From NCBI GenBank assembly GCA_016098155.1, contig JAAAJB010000462.1, positions 1 to 28,591 of the forward strand: 28,591 nt of DNA, in the 5' to 3' direction. This stretch comes from Actinomortierella ambigua (lineage: Eukaryota; Mortierellomycota; Mortierellomycetes; Mortierellales; Mortierellaceae). The notes beneath the pieces were generated by a model. That model saw only the letters and a program-made list of their open reading frames with translations. It was not told the DNA's origin and made no database searches. The position numbers and the translations under genes were made by a program. Positions 26,752 through 28,591 of this stretch are shown here, in pieces (position 1 is the stretch's first letter; every line of letters starts with the position of its first letter).

Positions 26752-28591
26752 CTACCAGGTACGCGACTTGCCATCGGGCAGGGCCGCCAAGCGCTCATAC
26801 GACAACTCCTCAGGCACCTCCTCGCCAAAGTGGGCATACAGCTTCTGGGTGAACAGCGCAACAATCTCGGGCAGGCGACGCTCCTGGATCGGCCACGAAG
26901 CCTCCGCCTTGTCGCCCGCGGCATCGCGCGCTTCCTCCATCAGGCGCTCGCCGGTCTGGTCGTCCACACGCAGGAAACCCGTGAGACGGTGGGGGGCGTT
27001 GCGCCAGCCTCCGACGTGCAGAGACACCCAGGCACGGGGGCGCAGGTGTGTGGGAACCTCGCGAAGGGCCTCGGCTGTGCCAGAGGTGCGATCAACGACG
27101 CCTACATTAGCGCCAGTGCGAGCGTCAATGCCGACGCTACCGCTTCCGATGCGAGGAAGGCTTGCCACTAGCAAAGATAGAATACGCCAAAGAGAGAGAA
27201 GAGCGCGAGATTATGTTAGAAAAACCAATTTCAGAAAGAACTTGATAAAACAATTGACTGCCGCTGGATAATAACAGGACAAAAAAAACTTACGGAAAGT
27301 AGCTTGGCTAGCCTGCTTCTCAGCAGAGGTCTTGGACGAACGCGAGGCATGCTCCTGGATCTGAGCAGCAACAAGGGCCTCGTACTCGGCACCGGATGGC
27401 ACGCCGGGAATGTTGAACAGATCGTCCGACGACTCCTGGGTCAGCGAGCGCTCATCCACTGTGCGGCGGATGGTGTCATCGTGGCTGGTAGTCACTGTCT
27501 GCTGGGTCGAAATGACAGTGCTTCCCGAGAGGACCTGGCGCTCCTTGGCAACGGCCTCAGAGACTTCGTAGTCCTCGACAACCTCCTCGATCACCTCCTT
27601 GGTCTCAAAAGTCTCGTAGGTCTTGATCTCGTACGACCATTGATCTAGTGGAAGAAGGAGAAATAAAAACAAGATTAAAGCGTTAGTATCTTTTTTAAAA
27701 AAAAAACTGAAGACGACAACTTCGGCCACATATAATATCAAGACATACCAGAAACAGTGTCCTTGCGCTGACCCCAGGCAATGCCAGTCTTCTCCTTGTA
27801 GATCACAAGGAATGCAGCCTTGGCCTGCTCGAGCGTCTCGAACGGTCCCTCCATCTTCACCACATCACCGTACAGAATGTAGATGTAGTAGGCATGGGTC
27901 TTGGAATCGAACAGGAGCTGAGTCTTGTAGGTCACACCAGTAGAGGTCTCAGTCAGCTGAGCGTCAAAGACATCCTCATCGTCATAATAGACGTAGGCGG
28001 TCTTGGCAATAGGGGCACGCTCATCAACATGGGCCTTCTGGGTGGTCAGGACCTCAACGCTACGCTTCCAGACACCATCCACCTGATCCAGGGCTCCGGC
28101 AGCGGCATCCGCGGCACCAGAGGCCAGACGACGGAACCACGAGGTCTTCTTGGACACAGCCGGCTGAACAACAACGCCAGTCTCCTGGGTAGTCGTGACA
28201 ACCTTGACAATCTCCTCCACCTCTTCATCCGACGACACGGACTCGGCAATCTCCTTCTTCGTGATCGTGGTCACCTCATCCTCGTGAACGACAGCAACCT
28301 CCTGCTTCTTGACGGACTTCTCGGTAACGGTCTCCTTCTCCTTCTCCAAAATCACCTTGACATGCTCCTCCTCGACAATCTCCTCCACCTCTTCTTCCAC
28401 CTCGAACGTCTCGTACGTCTTCACTTCGTAGGTCCAGTGCTCAGAGACGGTGGTGTTGCGCTCAGTCCAGGCAACGCCAGTCTTCTTCTGGTAGATCACC
28501 TGGAAGGCATCCTTGGCTTGCTCAATGGTCTCGAACGGTCCCTCGGTCGTGACTTCCTCACCGTACAGGATGTAGATGTAGTAGGCGTTGG
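26752..28591 (-). CDS. WGR-like repeat protein, 3' part (5' end outside window)
   Basis: Exons visible: 28591 (partial)-27749, 27644-27294 and 27167-26752, with GTATGT and GTAAGT donors and CTAG acceptors, in phase. Two copies of a unit occur: YYIYILYG, then EGPFET.EQAKAAF.VIY.EKTG.AW..R and then W[ST]YE[VI]KTYETFE. One copy is at the right edge (28591-28400), one at about 27900-27590. The F-x-x-[IL]-EQAKxAF-x(4)-KTG-x-xW core matches the second half of WGR domains, known from PARPs and bacterial DNA-associated proteins and thought to bind nucleic acid. Between copies lies a Glu/Val/Lys-rich helical segment. The C-terminal exon encodes an unrelated region ending RLAALPDGKSRTW. Strong codon bias towards C/G endings suggests good expression. 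Function unknown; no PARP catalytic domain is seen in the visible part. Confidence 0.65.

Noticed and set aside
1..28591. tRNA genes, rRNA and CRISPR arrays
   Set aside because: No cloverleaf with a TTCGA-type T-arm, no rRNA-like sequence and no regularly spaced direct repeats were found by eye on either strand.

Overview
The window looks like nuclear DNA of an early-diverging fungus, probably a Mucoromycota/Mortierellomycota relative. This is an inference from gene style and content: many short GT..AG introns (about 80-210 nt), TATA-box promoters, a TKL-type kinase fused to Sel1 repeats, a microsomal P450, a dynamin-like GTPase and abundant decayed eukaryotic transposons. No tRNA, rRNA, CRISPR array or bacterial operon was seen. 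Exon models below were built by hand from splice consensus and reading-frame phase; in each complete model all exons sum to an exact number of codons.

Left part (1-7.9 kb) is an accessory, transposon-rich block. It starts with the N-lobe of a protein kinase cut by the window edge. Next comes a four-exon pogo/CENP-B-like transposase gene with an open 745-codon frame and its own TATA box, but with the second and third acidic catalytic positions apparently lost. A broken, internally deleted Helitron (minus strand) and a broken hAT fragment (plus strand) follow.

The middle (7.9-16.4 kb) holds an apparently intact short dynamin-like GTPase gene with a TATA box and a 5'-UTR intron. After it lies a composite relic: the C-terminal part of a Fanzor (the eukaryotic TnpB-type RNA-guided nuclease family), with a premature stop and a changed catalytic residue, running directly into a 5'-truncated PIF/Harbinger-like DDE transposase. 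The transposase converges on a two-exon coiled-coil gene, and both share a palindromic AATAAA signal. A LINE 3' relic and a four-exon RecQ-like helicase with altered motifs follow.

The right part (16.4-28.6 kb) is mostly host-like: a kinase-Sel1 repeat protein, a type II membrane glycosyltransferase-like protein, a complete five-motif cytochrome P450 with TATA box, and the 3' part of a WGR-like repeat protein that runs off the right edge. Spacers are rich in microsatellites.

The genes do not form one pathway. The most notable system is the Fanzor/DDE/second-ORF cluster at 10.8-13.3 kb, followed by the candidate domesticated CENP-B-like transposase at 1.4-4.1 kb and the derived RecQ-like helicase at 14.3-16.4 kb.
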